From contig QZCP01000556.1 in NCBI GenBank assembly GCA_003956705.1, forward strand, positions 186,001 to 250,000: a DNA stretch of 64,000 bases. Reading direction: 5' to 3'. The translations under genes were made by a program, and so were the position numbers. Positions 12,601 through 23,200 of the stretch are shown here, in pieces. Numbering within the stretch: position 1 is the first letter of the stretch; every line of letters starts with the position of its first letter. Under the pieces are notes generated by a model. It was not told the origin of the DNA. It ran no database searches and was given only the letters and a program-made list of their open reading frames with translations. The DNA comes from Brevipalpus yothersi. Lineage: Eukaryota; Arthropoda; Arachnida; Trombidiformes; Tenuipalpidae.

Positions 12601-15600
12601 CTTTCGGAGAACAAAGTGAATCTATCGAGCGAGGAAATAAAAAAAATCCTCAGTTCTCTGTTACTCAATATGTTGTCCCATAATAATCCTGTGATAAGAT
12701 GTGCTGCGGCTCAAGCTCTTGGCCGATGTGGACAAGTTATTGGTGGTGCCAAATTTGTTGCTGAAATTGCTCAAGTTTGTTTCGATAAATTGAAAACTGC
12801 TCGTGATGCACTCTCTCGAACTGGACACTCTCTAGCTCTTGGATGTCTTCACAGATATGTGGGAAGCCTAGGGTCTAATCAAAATTTGAATACTAGCATT
12901 AGTATTCTTCTTGTTCTTTCACAAGATAGTGCCTCACCATTTGTTCAAGTCTGGTCTCTACAAGCATTAACACTGATAGCAGATTCTGGAGGTCCTATGT
13001 TCAGACCGTATATTGAGCCAGCTTTGACCCAGTCTTTGAAGCTTTTGATTGAAGTTCCCTTCTATCATTGTGATGTTCACCAGTGCATTGGAAAACTCTT
13101 GTCCGCTATAATTACAACGGTTGGTCCTGAACTTCAGAGTGATTCTCCATCCATTGCAACCACCAGGTCATTGCTCTTGGTTGCTTGTGGCATCATGCAA
13201 AATCATAGAGATCCTCTAGTCCAATCTGAAGCTATCGGGTGTCTCCAACAACTGCACATGTTTGCTTCGAAATATGTCAACCTCTCTTACTTAGTACCTG
13301 ATCTATGTTCAACTTTGACGAGTCCAAATCTTTTCCTACGACGTGCAGCAATATCGTACTTACATCAATTAACACAACGTGAAGCTAAGGTTGTTTGTGA
13401 TTTCGCCTCATCCTGGCTCCGAGAGATGAGAAGCATGGATTCCAAGCTTTACCCTCGTTTCAACTTTCAAACCGATCATGGCTTACCTGGAATTGCTTTC
13501 TATATTCTTGACCATGAATCTGATGAGAAAATTACGATGGATGCTAAACGAATTATAACTAGCCTTGTTCAGTCGACTACAGCTGGAACTCTGTATTCTC
13601 TCCTCTCTTTATGCAAAGAGGTTCTTTGTTCTACAGGTATGTCTTGGGTGTCCTATTTTGCGCTTCCCTTCTCACCAATTTGTTTTCTCTTTATTTAGAT
13701 CCAAGCTCAGGTCCTTCTAGTCCTGAGAAAGAATTCGATGGGGAAAATGATTTTGATGATGATCAATCTAGGTTCAAGGCAAGAGATGAAACATCACAAA
13801 TTCCAGTCGCTCCACCAAAATGGTGTACAAGAGTTTTTGCTACAGAAACTTTGTGTCGTATTATCCAAGCATGTGAAACTTGTCGTGACTCTCAGCTCCA
13901 TTTTGACTTTGCTCTTGCTAGACAAAGAAAGATGAAAAATGACGATGAAGATTTCCTGGTACTACATTTGTCTGATCTCATCAGGATGGCTTTCATGGCT
14001 GCAACATCTGAAAGCGATCAATTACGTCTTGAAGGTTTGAAAGCCTTGCAACTGATAATTGACAAATTCTCTAAAGTACCAGAACCTGAGTTTCCTCAAC
14101 ATGTGATTCTAGAACAATATCAAGCTCAAGTCGGAGCTGCACTTCGTCCTGCTTTCTCGCCAGAAACGCCTTCCCATGTAACCGCGATGGCCTGTCAAGT
14201 TTGTAGTGCATGGATTGGGAGTGGAGTAGCTCGCGATTTGAATGATTTACGACGTGTTCATCAGCTTCTTGTTTCATCCATGACGAAATTAGAGAAAGAT
14301 TCCAGCTCAAAATTGTACAATGAAAGCGCTGCTACCCTCGAAAAATTAGCTATCCTCAAAGCTTGGGCTGAGGTCTATATTGTGGCGATGGAAACAGAGG
14401 AAGAAAAAGAACGACTCAAAAGCTTGCGTAGAAATCGACTGCCAACTGAAGACGAGGAAGTTGAAGAATACGAAACTTACAACGAAAGTCTGCTACATTT
14501 AGTGAAACCTGGTCTACCATCTCTCAGTACTTACTGGCTTATGTCTCTGAGAGATCACGCTCTTCTCACTCTTCCGCCGGATCTATCTGGTCTACTTCCT
14601 CATGATGGAGGTGCTTTTTTCACTTTCGATACGATTGAAGTGGCTCGAACGATCTATCGTAACTCATGGCCTCCTATTCTCCATGCTGCAGGATTGTGGC
14701 TCTGCACAAGCCGAGAATCTGACTCAGAGGAAGAGAAAAATAAGACCATGTCAGAATATTTTCCTCTACTTTTTGGTATTTGTATGGAGGCTTTATGCAA
14801 TCCAAAGTCTTCTGAGCCTGTTATTTTCATAATTATTTGCTTGAAATCATTGGACACTTTGCTCAGTCATCGGTATGCCCAAGAAATGATTGGATCTGAT
14901 GTGAGATTAGCCATTGAGCTCACAAATGTTCTTCATCGTCTTCTTTTGACCCGAGATCATCCTATCTGCCAGAATTTCATCCTCAAAATAGCCCATCGAA
15001 TTTTGAACTCTCGTCGAATGGATCTAGAATCAGCCAAGCAGAGGAAACTTGAAAGTCTAGGACAATCTGTAGATGATGGTTCTGTGAATATTAACAAAAT
15101 TGTAGCTGAATTGGGCGAAGGTGGATCAGAGGGAATGATCAACACCTGGGAATCGGTTGTATATTCGCTCTTGGGCGTATGTCTTTGTGTTCTGGTGCGA
15201 CACGTACCAGACCTATGTTCTAATCTTGCCAATACCCCGAATTTGAATATGTTCACCCAAAATAAGAAAGTTCTTGGAGAAGAGGACTCTCAAATCGTTG
15301 GAAGTTGTTCAAAACTTCTCACTGAACTATTGGATCTCTGTTCACCAAGAGGAAGTGTCATTGTTTTACCCACCGTACTCTTTTTGATAACTGGAGTTTT
15401 GAAAGAAGTTGCAATGAAAAACAGCCAATGTACCCTTGAGAAAGAGCCTTTATCGAGTATTTTGAAGTGCTTTGAGGACCTTGGAAACTCATCTTTATCG
15501 AGAAACCCATTATGCTCCAGTGAATGGGTTGAACTGTTACAAAGTTGTTTAGCTGCTATTCTGGATCTGTGTAAAACCAGTAAGTATGAAATGCTTAGAT

Positions 15601-16544
15601 GCTCATTTTCGAATCAAGAAAAGGTAGAACCTTCGCAGTCATCTTTTTATTCTTTCTTGTTCGAAAGAATCTTCAGAAACTAACTCTTGATTTTTTGAAA
15701 AAATAGGTACTGTCGAAACTAGACTCGACGAAGCACTTTCCGTTCGTATGATTGGAATATTCATCATTCACATGCCATCAAGGGTTCTTAGTGCCCCAAA
15801 CTTGAGGTATCCATGCATCAATCTATTGACTCAAGCTTTGCAAAGCCCAGACGAATCGGTGAGTAAATTCAGTTTCAACAGTTGTGTGATGGTTTGTTTT
15901 GCTAAGATAACTCAACTCTGTCATTGAAGGCTCAGCTTGCATGTCTGGAAACTATCCATTCGATTTTCACCACTTCGGACGATGATTTGAAAGTTCCGTA
16001 TATCCAAGCTCTCGCTCCAAAAATGATTGAATCTCTGGGAAGAATGGTCTCAGAAATTTCCTCGTCTGCTTCTTTGTCTACAGCCAAATTCAAGATTATC
16101 ACTCAAGCTTTGGCCAATTTCGAAATACTCACTAGTCTTGCTAAACCAGAGAAAAGTAAGTTAATCTGATTGCTCATTGTTTCTCGATTTTTATGACCAA
16201 TGCTCTATTTTTCTCTCATAGGATTGAATATTTTGGTACTTTACATTCCCGTTTTAGTTTCATTCCTCCTAGAATCAGGACATCAAGTGAGGAGATCATC
16301 TTTGCGTTATTCTCTTCATGAATATGCTCTTGTAAAGCTTACATCTATTGGACCAAATTACCCTCAAGAATTCAAAAAGATTATTGCTAGTTCACCCGAT
16401 TTTCGTGCTAAACTTGAAGATGCTGTGAGAAATCAGCAGAACAAGCAATCAGATATGATGAACGATCCATACAGATCGCAAACAAAATCCAATAGTGCAA
16501 CAATTGAATTGAAGACTGACTTTAGTAATTATAAAGCAGAATAA
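9603..16544 (+). CDS. HEATR5B: HEAT-repeat protein HEATR5 (p200/Laap family)
   Basis: Eleven exons: 9603-9734, 9809-10020, 10088-10196, 10251-12050, 12138-12170, 12261-12542, 12598-13636, 13699-15579, 15707-15858, 15930-16155, 16222-16544. Phases agree at every junction and give about 2,062 residues; human HEATR5B is about 2,070. Diagnostic blocks: start MEFDHHHSLLLNE, LPTKLAATVCIGAMYEKLGR, SRETRAGVTHAYVV, LDAVYCRRCVGYSLRSILG, RTGHSLALGCLHRYVG, QCIGKLLSAIITTVGPELQ and CLQQLHMFASKYVNLSYLVP. The protein is built of HEAT repeats. In animals it acts with AP-1, aftiphilin and gamma-synergin in clathrin trafficking at the trans-Golgi and endosomes. An Asn/Ser/Thr-rich insert (around 10980-11060) breaks the repeats. 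HEATR5A and B are not separable here; invertebrates generally have one gene, so the B symbol marks similarity only. Exon 5 is a 33-nt in-phase microexon. Confidence 0.95.
12138..12170 (+). other. 33-nt HEATR5 microexon, possible cassette
   Basis: Eleven codons (MESNRKSEKDF) between a pyrimidine-rich acceptor and a GTGAGT donor. Both flanking introns are phase 0, so inclusion or skipping keeps the frame. The sequence is charged and outside the recognisable HEAT repeats. Confidence 0.6.
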
Positions 16545-17580
16545 TTTTAACTTTTACTAGAATTAGATTCGAACGTACTTATGAAATTTGTTACTCTTTT
16601 ATTTCTTCCAGGAAATTCTGTTGAATATGTAAATTGGTTTATATTTTTTTAACATATTCTATCAAAGATCTCAATTTTTAATCTTCAGCCTGAATTTTTT
16701 TTATTGTCGATAATATACCCATCATTCTCCAGTTCCGAGGAATTTTGAAACTTCGATGGTGAACTTCTGTTTGAATTGAGCTGGAAAAATAATGTAATAC
16801 CGGCATTGAAGAGTTCCAGGATGTTTTAATATTTGCTTCCGAAAAGGTGTTCAATATATCGTTCATGTTTACTGATAGAATAATAGATGCCTCAACTCTC
16901 CACTTATGATTCATCCAGGATCGATTTCGATCAAACTGCGAGCCCTTATCATCTAGCTTTCATCATTTCCGATCTTAGGAGGCCGATAAGACTTGAAATC
17001 CCAATCAAGAAATCTCAATTTGGTTCTGGAAGATCAGATAAATTTGTTAGTTACAACATAGTTGTGATGAACTTCTATCGATATTATTACGCAAGACTTG
17101 ATGTGCAGAAGGTATACGATCCTATCTTTTTCCTCTCTAGCAGATAAAGGTCATCTAGCTCTTCTATCTGCTCCAAGATTTTGGTGGAATCAGGGGCAAA
17201 AGTTGCCTGTTGATGGAGTATGACTCTGAACAATCAGAATTCTCGAAATTTTTCCCTTTGAAATCCCCGAATCTTTGAAGCATCAGATAAACTTGGGCTG
17301 AAGAGGAGTGTTTCCGGTTTCGGAAGCTCTCTTTATGTAAGTCGGGGAGAACCGAAATTGAATAGGATCGAAACCAAGCGAGCGTTGATCAAATAAAAGT
17401 TGGACTTTATCAATGGCTCAATTGAAGGATTCACTGGCAATATATTGTGATAGAGAAGGTATAAGAACGTCATTCACCCTGAAATTCTCGCCACTGTCAA
17501 GATCATCTAAACACTATCGCCTGAAACTTTACGTAATACGTGTATGTTGAGTGGTAAAGTTGAAAATTTTTCACATTACT
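16545..17580. other. Intergenic, HEATR5 to six-Cys gene; possible broken gene on minus strand
   Basis: Holds the HEATR5 3' UTR and the promoter of the small secreted gene. A TATAAGA at 17460-17466 lies about 120 nt before the ATG at 17581 and could be its TATA box (weak). The minus strand of 16680-17400 carries several protein-like stretches in different frames; see the pseudogene entry. Confidence 0.4.
16690..17400 (-). pseudogene. Possible decayed CUB-like coding sequence
   Basis: Reading the minus strand, several stretches look like protein but sit in different frames or are cut by stops: TFAPDSTKILEQIEELDDLY (about 17100-17200), TKLRFLDWDFKSYRPPKIG (about 16970-17035, after a CAG acceptor-like site) and HPGTLQCRYYIIFPAQFKQ followed by KFTIEVSKFLGTGE and a stop (about 16730-16830). 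The last is reminiscent of CUB domain strands. I could not join them with in-phase introns, so a degenerating copy is the best reading. It could also be a real gene with introns I misplace, or chance. Confidence 0.25.
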
Positions 17581-18036
17581 ATGAGTGTTCATAATTTTCC
17601 CGTCCTTGTGTTAACAGTCGTTTGTTGTGTGATTAATTTCGTCGCTGGACAATCAGCTCCTGATGCGGCTGGTGTAGGAGGTCCAGATCAAATCGAAACA
17701 GTTGCCAGTGTGCCGGATCTCTCTAATTACAAGTGCAGAAAGTATGGCTGCACAAGTAGACGAGCTCAGATATGTAAATTCGCCAGTGATACAACGGACA
17801 TAATCAGATTCATTGATCAGCCTGATTCGGATGGTAAGTGCAAGTGTTGCTTCGATAAGAATACTGGTAGAAAAGCTATCAGAAAAATGTGGTCAAAGGC
17901 TCGAAGAGAGTACAACAAAACTGATAAACCAGAAACTAGCGATGAAGGTGGAGAAAGTCCTGGTGTTGATATGGCATCCACAGAATCTACTATCACCAAT
18001 CTGATGACAATGGCTGACATACCTATTGCTCCATGA
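17581..18036 (+). CDS. Small secreted six-cysteine protein, unrecognised
   Basis: One-exon frame of 151 residues from the ATG at 17581. The frame is also open from an ATG at 17551, but the 17581 start puts a clean signal peptide first: hydrophobic FPVLVLTVVCCVINFVAG with likely cleavage before QSAP. The mature part has six cysteines in the order C52-x4-C57-x7-C65-x21-C87-x-C89-C90, then a basic stretch (RKAIRKMWSKARRE) and an acidic, Ser/Thr-rich tail with a possible N-glycosylation site NKT. I do not recognise the family and infer only secretion and disulfides. GGATG|GTAAGTGC at about 17832 is a perfect splice-donor match inside the frame, but the cysteine-rich continuation argues it is read through. 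AATAAA follows at 18112. The gene is convergent with ETF beta, 193 bp between stops. Confidence 0.7.
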   Translation: MSVHNFPVLVLTVVCCVINFVAGQSAPDAAGVGGPDQIETVASVPDLSNYKCRKYGCTSRRAQICKFASDTTDIIRFIDQPDSDGKCKCCFDKNTGRKAIRKMWSKARREYNKTDKPETSDEGGESPGVDMASTESTITNLMTMADIPIAP

Positions 18037-18111
18037 GCTTCTATCCTATTGTTTATGGAAGAATTAATGGCTGAAAATGGATCTTAAATATGACATGAAA
18101 GAAAAAAAGAA

Positions 18112-18117
18112 AATAAA
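18112..18117 (+). terminator. Poly(A) signal AATAAA of the six-Cys gene
   Basis: AATAAA 76 nt after the stop codon, well placed for 3' end formation before the convergent ETF beta gene. Confidence 0.65.
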
Positions 18118-18229
18118 GACGAAATGTAAGAGAGATGGGATCAAATTTATCTGTAAAAAACAGTAAAATATATTCATCTCATGATGATACCCTGTATTGT
18201 ATCAAAATGATTTTGAAAATCATATCATA

Positions 18230-19157
18230 TCATATTCTTTTAAGATCGTGAAGTTTTTGTAACAATTCATCCACATCCTTGACTTTGACTCCTGCTTCTC
18301 GGGTTGGTGGCTCTTCCACGGATATCACCTCAATGCGAGGTGCCATATCAATCCCTAGGTCACCGGGAGTTTTCTTTTCGATTGGCTTTTTCTTTGCTTT
18401 CTGTGAGGAGAGAAAAATTTTCAATACATAAAATTTTTAACACTTTTTCTTAATCATAGTTTACCATTATATTAGGCAGAGTTGCATAGCGTGGCTCATT
18501 TAGGCGCAAATCAGCACTCATCACAGCAGGTAGCTTGACTTTTATCGTTTCGAGTCCTCCATCGACTTCGCGTGTAACTTTCAGATGATCATTTTCTTTC
18601 TCGACTTTCGATGCGAACGTTGCTTGAGGCCAATTGAGTATAGCCGCAGTCATTTGAGCAGTTTGATTAGCATCATCATCTATGGCTTGCTTGCCTAAGA
18701 TTATGAGATTGACTTTCTCATCAGTTGCAAGCTTGGCTAAAATCTTGGACACGTGTATCGGTTGCATAGTTTGATATGCTTGTGGATCAATATCCACATG
18801 GATTGCTCTATCAGCTCCCATTGCTAAGGCAGTTCTCAGAGTTTCTTGACAAACTTGAGGACCACAAGATACGGCAATAATTTCGCTGACCAAACTTTTC
18901 TCTTTCATTCGAACTGCCTCTTCAACGGCAATCTCATCGAAAGGATTTAAACTATGCTTAACACCATCAGTTACTACACCTGACTTATCAGGTTTAACTC
19001 TAATCTGAAAGCAAAATGGACCGGAAATAAGCCAGTTATTCCAAAACATAAGCCAGATAAATGTGACCCACCATTGAGACAACATTCCAAGTGTACTTAC
19101 CTTAACAGCATAATCAATTACTCTTTTGCAACCAACTAGAGCTCGAAGATTTGCCAT
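18230..19157 (-). CDS. ETFB: Electron transfer flavoprotein subunit beta
   Basis: Three exons on the minus strand: 19101-19157, 18465-19004 and 18230-18400, all phase 0, giving 255 residues, the same length as human ETFB. The reading MANLRALVGCKRVIDYAVK joins IRVKPDKSGVVTDGVKHSLN, then NPFDEIAVEEAVRMKE, IAVSCGPQVCQETLRTALAMG, ILGKQAIDDDANQTAQM, DGGLETIKVKLPAV, ADLRLNEPRYATLPNIM and KAKKKPIE; the C-terminus is AGVKVKDVDELLQKL. With ETF alpha it forms the mitochondrial matrix heterodimer that takes electrons from acyl-CoA and other dehydrogenases and passes them to ETF-QO; beta binds AMP. Divergent from the chitinase-like gene. The 96-nt intron 1 can be read through in frame for part of its length, which can mislead single-frame predictors. 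Confidence 0.96.
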
Positions 19158-20222
19158 ACTTTCTCAACTGTACAATCAACTGGAATACCAAATAATAGGG
19201 TAAAACATTAATCTAAATTGCATAGAGTACAGAATCTTCCAACACAGCCAAGCTTGGTACATAATCTTGTCCACATAAGACTTGATGACAACAACAAGTA
19301 AAAGTTATTTTCGTCACGAAGCAGTCATCGCTTAAATTCTGAATGCAAAGCTTATCTAGTCCACCAGCTAGGCTCTCTACGGTGTCAAGCCATAGTATGA
19401 TCAACAATCGACTTACCTTGATTATTGATGTAACTAAAATCTACCAAAAGTTTGACGATAATCACAATTTAATCCACCAATTCTCGGTGTCAACAAGTTC
19501 GATTGAACTACTGTCACAGTAACAAACATTACTGATATGCAAGCTGATACCAGATATACCGGTATCGATATTGTGATTTTTGAAAAGTACCGTTATTCAT
19601 GAGAACCGCGAACGAGCAGGTCGGTCAACGGGTATGAGAAGAAGAGTCTGAGCATTTTTTGATAGAAGAAGAAAAAGAAGAAGATGAAGATGGAGAAGAA
19701 GAAGAGGAGATGAAGACGGGGCAGGCCAAATGATTTTGGCCGCAATATTAAGACGATGGACAGGTTCTGATTGGTGGGCCATCTCTTCTAGTGAGCGCTT
19801 TCAAGTCGATTGGTCCAACTTTTTTTTCGGGCATCTTATAATTTCAAAATTTTCAACTCTCATTCACAAACACACACACACCATTCAACGATTTGTCCTC
19901 GAACACAACGAACATCGTTTATATTGGAGAGTATAATTTTTTTCACTGAAAGTGTGTGCCCGCTGCTGATCATTGATCGATCGGATTCAATCATCATCGA
20001 GGCTACAATATTTGCAATTGAGTGTGTGTGCATCAATTGACTGTTACTGTGGTGAAAGGGAACAAACTTTTTGGTCAACTTATTGGTGAATCGTGTGTCC
20101 ACAGATCGTTTTTGTTTTTGCCCCGAAACCCAGTGTCACTGTCAAAGTGGCCAATATTTTGAACTTATCCTAGTTCGTTGGTCTCTAATTTTTTTTGATT
20201 GCCAACGACCATCATCGACGTG
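19158..20222. other. Divergent promoter region, ETFB and chitinase-like gene
   Basis: About 1 kb between the ETFB start (-) and the chitinase-like start (+). The ETFB leader probably extends to about 19.4 kb and may be spliced. A GAA/GAAGAA-rich tract lies at 19660-19720 and a CA-rich tract at 19868-19882. No clear TATA box; TCATT-type initiator candidates are common and not diagnostic. The leader directly before the ATG at 20223 holds no other long frame. Confidence 0.45.
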
Positions 20223-23200
20223 ATGGGAACTATGGAATCAATACTCAGACTCAGGATGATATCTCAGTGGATTTTGTTTTTAATAGGATTGACATTAGTT
20301 CATTGTATCGGTAAGTGAACAGAAAAACTTTCTTATCGTCTGAAAATTTGGTGGAGAGAGACACACAATTCATCGCTTTTTACAAAATTCATGAACAAAT
20401 TCTTCTCCTCCCCTAATTCGATTCATTATTTCAGCATTCCTCTCCAAGAATAACATTCACTTCGATATATACAACTGAATGCTAGTTCTCAAACAGATCT
20501 TCGAACTCGATTTCCGTTACTTCTCCTAATTAGCATCCAAAAAACTTACGAAATTTTTCAGTTCCGCTTCAGGCGTTGGGACACTATTTGTTTTCATTTA
20601 GTATTCCAAATTTTTTTCTCTTCATTACTTTTCTGTATCTTTCTCATGCACTTACTCACATACAAACATACAGTTACAGAAATGTGAATAAGAAGAAAAC
20701 GAAATATATTCCGAGAATGGTACTTGGAACACAGCTGGCCCTGTTTAGCCGGTCTTGGGGAGTTGATAAGCCTGGGGCATTAGTAGCAAGAATCCTGTCA
20801 AAGAACTACTAGTGTTTTGAGGTAGAAAGAGAGAGAGAGAGAGAGAGAGTACAGTTTTTCCTCAGGTTAACTAGTCTTTACCTGCTCTATCCATACTACT
20901 CACCTTAATCATGATTTAACCGGCCCTACAAGATACTTTATTCGTATGCCGGAGGTTCTATTGATGATCTAAATATGGAGGTCAACCTCGACATTGACCC
21001 TTAACGATCTTTCTTTCTTTCCCGCTTTTCACAAGAATCTTTACCTTTTTTCTTGGATAGCAGAAGAAATTTTTCAACATTTCAAAGTATTACACACACA
21101 CAAACACAATTTAAATTCTTTCTCAGTTGATTAAATCATCATAATGAATGTGAGGAATGGAATAGAGAGAAGAAAAATTAGGCAAGAAACCATAATGCAC
21201 TCATCCAACAGGTTAAGGATTACTTTTGATGGGAACAAAATGTTCCTCATCACTCTATATATCTCAAGCCATTATTGTTGAATTATTCAGTTGAGTATTG
21301 TGTATATAATGTCTGATCATATAATCTGTAGTGTTCACAAAACCCTAGACATAAGCTCAATATATCTCCTGCTTGATAGATTATAGTGAGAAAAATCGCC
21401 TGTCAAGAATGAAATATTGCTGAAAAATTGAATTTAACCATATTCAACACCATACAGTGGAACAAGTAACTCTGCTCCAAGGTTTGGGTCACTACATTTT
21501 TTTGATAGTAATAATTATGAGTTCAGTATGATCATCATTCGATTCTTGGGGCTCGGTAGTTTTTTTTCTTCTTCTTCTTCATCATTTTATTGGAGCAATC
21601 GATGAGAGATCCACTTTTGGATCATCAACACTATATTCTTTTCATGATGATGATGATACTTTCTCCTTCCAGCCAAAGATGAGTCTAAGTATTTCAATCA
21701 CAAATATATTCTGTTGATGGTCAATGAACTGGATTGAAAATTCATTTTGTGAGATAGAAAAGTAAAGAATGCCACAATCTTTTTGAGTGAACAATTTTGA
21801 AATGATGCTAGAAAGATCGATCGAAACAATTGTTACACCTCATATTCATCATTGAATGTCCACGGTCAGGCAAAGGGTTGGCCTTACCAATGAAAGTGAA
21901 CAGAAAATAATTTCATGGTATTCGATTTTTAGGAGCGAACTTGAATGATCAGAAGTTGAAAAATGGAAAGTGTCCTGATTTGGGGAACCCTATTTGGTGA
22001 AACTTTTTCATATCATTCCATAAAGGAATCAAAGAAAGTGATAAGTCTGAAATGAAATGAAAGGAAGAAGAATTCTTTGAGTTAACAAGAGAAAACATAA
22101 AATCAGATTCACTGAGAATTCCAAGCATTTCCAGCTTGAATTGTCTAACTTTTTCTTACCATCTCTCTACTATCGCTTTTTGACAGCTCAATTTTGACCG
22201 TTAATGAGACGGTCCAATACTTTCTGATTGAATGGGAATCTTGATCTTAATCTTCGATGATTCAAAAGAAGTTTACAGCATCAAGCATCATTCTTCTTCT
22301 TCTCCTCTCATCTCAGTCCATCACCAGGATTGCGTTTATGTATCATCTTTATCTTTATCTTGTTATCCTCATTTTTGGCGCGTTTTTGTGATGAGAATGT
22401 AATCTTCCTTCTAACCAATATTAACGGTAACAAATCAGTGATTCTTATTTCGATAAATCAGGCCAATCGAAGAGATCAGCAGAGAGTGGAAGACGGCATC
22501 ACGTACCTAAAATCAAAAAGGAAATGAGAGAGAGAAAGGTCAGTTGAAAAAAAGTGGTATAAAGTATGTTCTGGACTAGATCATCGTGTATTTGACAGGC
22601 CAATTCGATTATCTTCACTCTCCGTTTTCCAATATTATGCCACTTGTTAGAACATTTACCGAAACTGAAAGGTAAGCAAAAGTGAACAACTTGACAAGAT
22701 TCTCTGCTAGTTTTGAAATAAGTAGACAAAAATGGATCCTAAATTGTACATGAAAATTACTAGTTTGGCCCGTTTAGTGAACACTTTTGCCTAATTGACG
22801 ATAACTGTTATATCATAATGTTATGAAATAGTTGAAGGTTCTTGCTGGAGATTCAAATAACTTCCCAAATTTAATCCGAGTTTTCATTTTTTATCATCTT
22901 TCTCAACGCATTCCATGAATTTCTTATTTTCTCAAATTATCATTGCTGAGGTAGGAATTCAATATCTAGCAAGATAGAAAAAATTTTCTCACCTAAAAGT
23001 AGTATCATGGAATGTGTAGCAGAAATATCCTCTCTAGTCCATCTGCTAATTGGATTATCTCAATCGATTGATGGATGATGGAGGAGAAAGTTTTGTGTCC
23101 TTTACAGTATTGAAAGATCAAATTGGCCCCAACAATACTGGTTCAGGTGATCAGATTTTTTTTCGTGTTCATTTTCAATTTCAATGACTGTCATCATCAC

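Noticed and set aside
17834..17842. GTAAGTGCA as a real splice donor in the six-Cys gene
   Set aside because: No suitable acceptor gives a better product, and the read-through frame continues with cysteines to a stop followed by AATAAA.
19213..19407. Minus frame upstream of ETFB as a separate small gene
   Set aside because: Lies in the probable ETFB leader region and shows no domain; ETFB already has a full-length start at 19157.
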